Assembly (NCBI GenBank): GCA_913064995.1
Contig: CAJYBL010000054.1
Location: 1 to 8,424, forward strand
Reading direction: 5' to 3'
Length of the DNA: 8,424 bases
DNA from: an uncultured Alphaproteobacteria bacterium
Lineage (GTDB): Bacteria > Pseudomonadota > Alphaproteobacteria > Puniceispirillales > Puniceispirillaceae
How positions within the stretch are numbered: the first letter of the stretch is position 1; each line of letters starts with the position of its first letter. Positions 5,762-8,424 of the stretch are shown here, piece by piece. The notes beneath the pieces were generated by a model, which was not told the origin of the DNA, searched no databases, and saw nothing but the letters and a program-made list of their open reading frames with translations. A program made the position numbers and the translations under genes.

Positions 5762-8065
5762 TTATTGCTGGGCTTCTTGCAATGCTTGCCAAACCCTATG
5801 CGGTGTTGCTGGCATTTCAAATGCACGAACGCCAGCCGATGCCATTGCATCAACAACAGCATTCATCGTAGCTGCAAGTGCGCCAACCGTTCCCGCCTCA
5901 CCAACACCTTTGGCACCAAGGGGATTAATCTTTGTTGGCACGGCAATAGTCGAAACCCTGAAATTCGGGAAATCAGCGGCGATTGGCATCTGATAATCCA
6001 TGAATGAACCGCTGATCAATTGACCAGTTTCATCAAATTTCAAAATCTCGCCAAGGGCTTGGCCAATGCCTTGTGCAATACCACCATGCATCTGGCCTTC
6101 GACAAGATCGGCATTCAGCACAGTTCCCACGTCCTCAACAACGACATAATCGGCAAAACTGACCTTGCCGGTTGCCGGGTCAATTTCAACCTCACAAATA
6201 TGGCACCCATTCGGATAGGTCACATCAGGAGGCAGAAATTCGCCAAGAACCGACATGCCACCAGTGGCGTTGCTATGCGCCGCAATATCGATCCAACTCA
6301 TTGGCTTTTGCACTGAATCTGCTGGGTTGCTGAACAGGCCAGCATCGAACACAACATGATCAATTTCGCAGCCCAAAACCCCTGCGGCAATGGATTTGCC
6401 AGCCGCCACAAATTCATTCAACGCAACATGAACCGCCGCCCCCCCAATCACGGTTGCAGCAGATCCACCGCTTCCCCTTCCAGATGGAAGCAAGTCAGTA
6501 TCACCCTGCTCATAGATGATATTGTCCATATCGACACCAAGACGGGTTGACGCCATTCGCGCCAGGGCGGTTTCATGCCCCTGCCCAACCGACATTAATC
6601 CGGGCGTGATCACGATTTGACCATCTGGACGAACGGTAATCCGCGCAATGTCTTTTCGTATCTGTTTTAGCGGCCCGCCTGCCACCTCGATCGGATTGGC
6701 AATGCCGACCCCACGAAGCAAACCACGCGATTCAGACTCCTTTCGGCGTTCTGCAAACCTTGCGTAATCGGCATTTTTCGCTGCCGCCGCGACGATCCTT
6801 GGAAAATCACCACAATCATACAGAAATGTCAGTGCGGTCTGGTATGGCATCGCATCAGGCGACACCAGATTTTGCTGGCGAAGCGCCAGCGCATCACGAC
6901 CGGTTTCGCGCGCCGCCTGATCAATCAGCCGTTCGATCACATAGGTTGCTTCAGGCCGCCCAAAACCGCGATAAGGCGATGTTTGCATTGTATTGGTGAA
7001 GAAAAACGACATTTGGGTTGCAATGGCGGGGGTTTTATATTGTCCAGCAACGCCGCCCATATTATTCAGCAGCCCCTTGGTACGGCGAGACAGATAAGCG
7101 CCTGCATCAATTCGGGCATCGACCCAAAGCGCTGTGAAATTGCCATCTTTATCAAGGCCAAGTGAGGCAGTGCCACTTACCGCGCGGGCATGTTCGTCAC
7201 TTAAGAAGGATTCACCCCGATCAGCCGCCCAAAAAACCGGCTTTTGCAATCGACGTGCAGCCCAAACAACAAGCGCATCTTCGCGATAAAGCGCCCCCTT
7301 CATGCCAAATGATCCGCCAACATCGGGCGAAATGACCCGTACTTCATCAGTGCTGATACCAAATAGCTGGGCAAGCTCGCCATGAAGCTGATAGGGGCTT
7401 TGCGCACTTGTCGTTACACAGGATTTCCCATTTTCGTCAATAAAGCCGATCGAGTTTCGCATTTCTATTGTGCAGGCGGTAATTTTCGAAATATCAAACT
7501 CGAAATGGCTGACATGCGCTGATGTTGCGAGGATTGTATCAACCTCATCGCGGTCACCCTGCCGGTGCAATGACGCGATATTATCATTGGTACCTGGCCA
7601 TACCAGCGGCCCATCAAGCATGCACTCAACCGACAGCGCAACATCATCAGCCGCCTCAATTTGTAAATCAATCAATTCAGCCGCATCAGCCGCCGCCTGA
7701 CGTGAAGTCGCAATGACCATTGCAACCGGTTCGCCAAGATGCCGGATTTCTGCCCCGCTTAGCAATGGACGCGGACTATCCAAAGTTACTCCGCCATCTT
7801 CACGAACAGGCCCGCCTGTCCAAATCATATTTGCGACACCATCAGCGGCCGCATCAGCTGCGGTTAAAACCGCCACAACACCGGTCGCATCCTTGGCCGC
7901 ATTGCAATCAAGGCCGGTGATCATGCCAGCGGCAACAGGGCTTCTTAAAAATACGGCATGAAGTGCATTTACGGGAACAATATCTGCAGTAAACTGGCCA
8001 CGGCCAGCCACAAAGCGAATATCTTCAACACGCCCTTTAAAGGCGGAGCCGGTGTTATCATTCAT
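5762..8065 (-). CDS. Molybdenum hydroxylase large subunit (xanthine dehydrogenase/CoxL family)
   Basis: About 767 residues, the usual size for the molybdopterin-binding subunit of CO dehydrogenase/xanthine dehydrogenase-type hydroxylases. Such enzymes hydroxylate aldehydes or N-heterocycles with water and pass electrons to FeS and FAD subunits. An a/b hammerhead domain opens with GRVEDIRFVAGRGQFTADI (11-29). Cofactor motifs follow: GGSFGMK (250-256), the active-site loop SPYRGFGRPEA (363-373), GQGHE (494-498), EDVGTVLNADLVEGQMHGG (644-662) and the catalytic glutamate E723 in KGVGEAGTVG. The loop is not the AYxCSFR of true CoxL (form I); it is nearest to AYRGAGR of form II, so CO oxidation is unlikely and the substrate is unknown. 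No FeS or FAD subunit gene lies next to it. Start uncertain: ATG 8065 suits the family N-terminus; ATG 8077 and TTG 8086 are in frame, and none has a clear Shine-Dalgarno sequence. Confidence 0.93.
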   Translation of the reverse strand: MNDNTGSAFKGRVEDIRFVAGRGQFTADIVPVNALHAVFLRSPVAAGMITGLDCNAAKDATGVVAVLTAADAAADGVANMIWTGGPVREDGGVTLDSPRPLLSGAEIRHLGEPVAMVIATSRQAAADAAELIDLQIEAADDVALSVECMLDGPLVWPGTNDNIASLHRQGDRDEVDTILATSAHVSHFEFDISKITACTIEMRNSIGFIDENGKSCVTTSAQSPYQLHGELAQLFGISTDEVRVISPDVGGSFGMKGALYREDALVVWAARRLQKPVFWAADRGESFLSDEHARAVSGTASLGLDKDGNFTALWVDARIDAGAYLSRRTKGLLNNMGGVAGQYKTPAIATQMSFFFTNTMQTSPYRGFGRPEATYVIERLIDQAARETGRDALALRQQNLVSPDAMPYQTALTFLYDCGDFPRIVAAAAKNADYARFAERRKESESRGLLRGVGIANPIEVAGGPLKQIRKDIARITVRPDGQIVITPGLMSVGQGHETALARMASTRLGVDMDNIIYEQGDTDLLPSGRGSGGSAATVIGGAAVHVALNEFVAAGKSIAAGVLGCEIDHVVFDAGLFSNPADSVQKPMSWIDIAAHSNATGGMSVLGEFLPPDVTYPNGCHICEVEIDPATGKVSFADYVVVEDVGTVLNADLVEGQMHGGIAQGIGQALGEILKFDETGQLISGSFMDYQMPIAADFPNFRVSTIAVPTKINPLGAKGVGEAGTVGALAATMNAVVDAMASAGVRAFEMPATPHRVWQALQEAQQ

Positions 8066-8097
8066 AAAAAAACTCATACATAACAAAACAGGGTGAG

Positions 8098-8114
8098 AAC
8101 GGAAAAAATCCGTT
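8098..8114 (-). repeat. Hairpin in the leader of the molybdenum hydroxylase gene
   Basis: AACGGA, five A, TCCGTT form a perfect 6-bp stem with a homopolymer loop, 33 bp upstream of ATG 8065. On the minus strand the loop is five T. It lies inside the likely 5' leader and could be an operator or a leader structure. It is not a terminator, as no T-run follows the stem in either direction beyond short mixed stretches. Confidence 0.25.
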
Positions 8115-8128
8115 TGTTCTTAACCGTC

Positions 8129-8158
8129 ATAGTGACAGCTAAATCATAAATTTGGCAA
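8129..8158 (-). promoter_or_regulatory. Possible sigma-70 promoter for the molybdenum hydroxylase gene
   Basis: On the minus strand TTGCCA (8153-8158) is followed after 18 bp by CACTAT (8129-8134), a weak -35/-10 pair that would give a leader of about 55-60 nt to ATG 8065. The -10 element overlaps a small inverted repeat, GTCA-TAG-TGAC (8126-8136). The match to consensus is modest and the region is AT-rich, so this is tentative. Confidence 0.2.
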
Positions 8159-8299
8159 CTAGCAATCATTGCGAAAAGACAAGAATAAATCAGTTTAAAA
8201 CGCAAAAGCCGGAAATTTTTAAATAACTATTCAACACCGCTTCAAATTCGTGATTTGGGATGTTCTCTGACCCCGGTTACAGCCCAGGCGTTGCAATCA

Positions 8300-8424
8300 A
8301 TGGAAATTTTTGGCCTTGTGTCGTTTGGTCTGTTTTTGGGCATGACACATGCTATGGATTCTGACCATATTGCCGCCGTTTCGGCCATGTAGAGCCGTCA
8401 GGGCGGCAAGCAAGCATGGATTGA
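8300..8424 (+). pseudogene. Nickel/cobalt transporter-like gene start with in-frame TAG
   Basis: From ATG 8300 the frame reads MEIFGLVSFGLFLGMTHAM, then DSDHIAAVSAM, then TAG (8390-8392), and continues open as SRQGGKQAWI to the window edge. A hydrophobic helix followed by H17-x4-D22-H23 is the metal-binding signature of NiCoT-type nickel/cobalt permeases and the related HoxN/UreH-like transporters, where sequence of the kind seen after the stop normally continues the protein. TAG ends the DUF2244 gene in this window, so it acts as a normal stop here. The reading frame is therefore probably broken by a point change, unless TAG is a sequencing error or translation restarts downstream. The intact gene would be an inner-membrane permease of about 200-350 residues. 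It lies divergent from the molybdenum hydroxylase gene across about 234 bp. The call as a pseudogene is provisional because most of the gene is out of view. Confidence 0.6.

Larger units (their letters stand above)
8066..8299. other. Intergenic region between divergent genes
   Basis: This 234-bp AT-rich spacer separates the molybdenum hydroxylase gene (minus) from the transporter-like fragment (plus). It holds the hairpin at 8098-8114, the small inverted repeat at 8126-8136 and a weak minus-strand promoter candidate. No small gene, RNA gene or repeat family was recognised in the rest. Confidence 0.5.

Noticed and set aside
5732..7165. Several plus-strand open frames of 60-100 codons opposite the molybdenum hydroxylase gene.
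   Set aside because: They lie antisense to a full-length, motif-complete gene and encode low-complexity or unrecognisable peptides.
5762..8065. Aerobic CO dehydrogenase large subunit (CoxL form I).
   Set aside because: The diagnostic AYxCSFR loop with its Cys is absent, and coxM/coxS genes are not adjacent.
8222..8299. The transporter-like frame stays open upstream of ATG 8300 for about 25 codons, which might mean an earlier start.
   Set aside because: The upstream translation does not resemble the family N-terminus, no ATG or GTG lies in that stretch, and a short N-terminus before the first helix is usual.

Overview
The window reads as ordinary bacterial chromosome, most likely from an alphaproteobacterium. 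The evidence is a set of families typical of that class: a COG2907 flavoprotein paired with DUF1365, a DUF952 protein, a DUF2244 membrane protein, and the alphaproteobacterial type of HIT protein with a QLHFH motif. Base composition looks intermediate by eye (not computed), intergenic spaces are short, and several gene ends touch or overlap. A marine SAR116-like lineage would fit, but that is a guess. No rRNA, tRNA, CRISPR array, insertion sequence or phage gene was seen.

Layout, left to right. (1) Minus strand, 1-1984: a DUF1365 gene running off the left edge, translationally coupled (TGATG) behind an FAD-dependent COG2907 oxidoreductase. In many proteobacteria this pair lies next to a cyclopropane-fatty-acid-synthase-like methyltransferase and acts on membrane lipids. 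(2) Plus strand, 2128-3171: a Tas-like aldo/keto reductase, divergent from the pair across a 143-bp spacer that holds an inverted repeat. (3) Plus strand, 3286-4776: a tartrate/D-malate dehydrogenase (DmlA/TtuC type) followed after 9 bp by a HIT-domain hydrolase. (4) Minus strand, 4755-5090: a DUF952 protein whose 3' end overlaps the HIT gene tail-to-tail by 22 bp. (5) Plus strand, 5233-5748: a two-helix DUF2244 membrane protein. (6) Minus strand, 5762-8065: a molybdenum hydroxylase large subunit of the xanthine dehydrogenase/CoxL superfamily, without its usual FeS and FAD subunit genes on either side. (7) Plus strand, 8300 to the right edge: the first codons of a nickel/cobalt-transporter-like gene, interrupted by an in-frame TAG at codon 31.

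The genes do not form one pathway. The window is a run of small housekeeping or accessory units. I found no convincing new multi-gene system. The points most worth a second look are the orphan molybdenum hydroxylase with its PYRGFGR active-site loop, the amber-interrupted transporter start, and inverted repeats in three of the four intergenic spaces longer than 100 bp.
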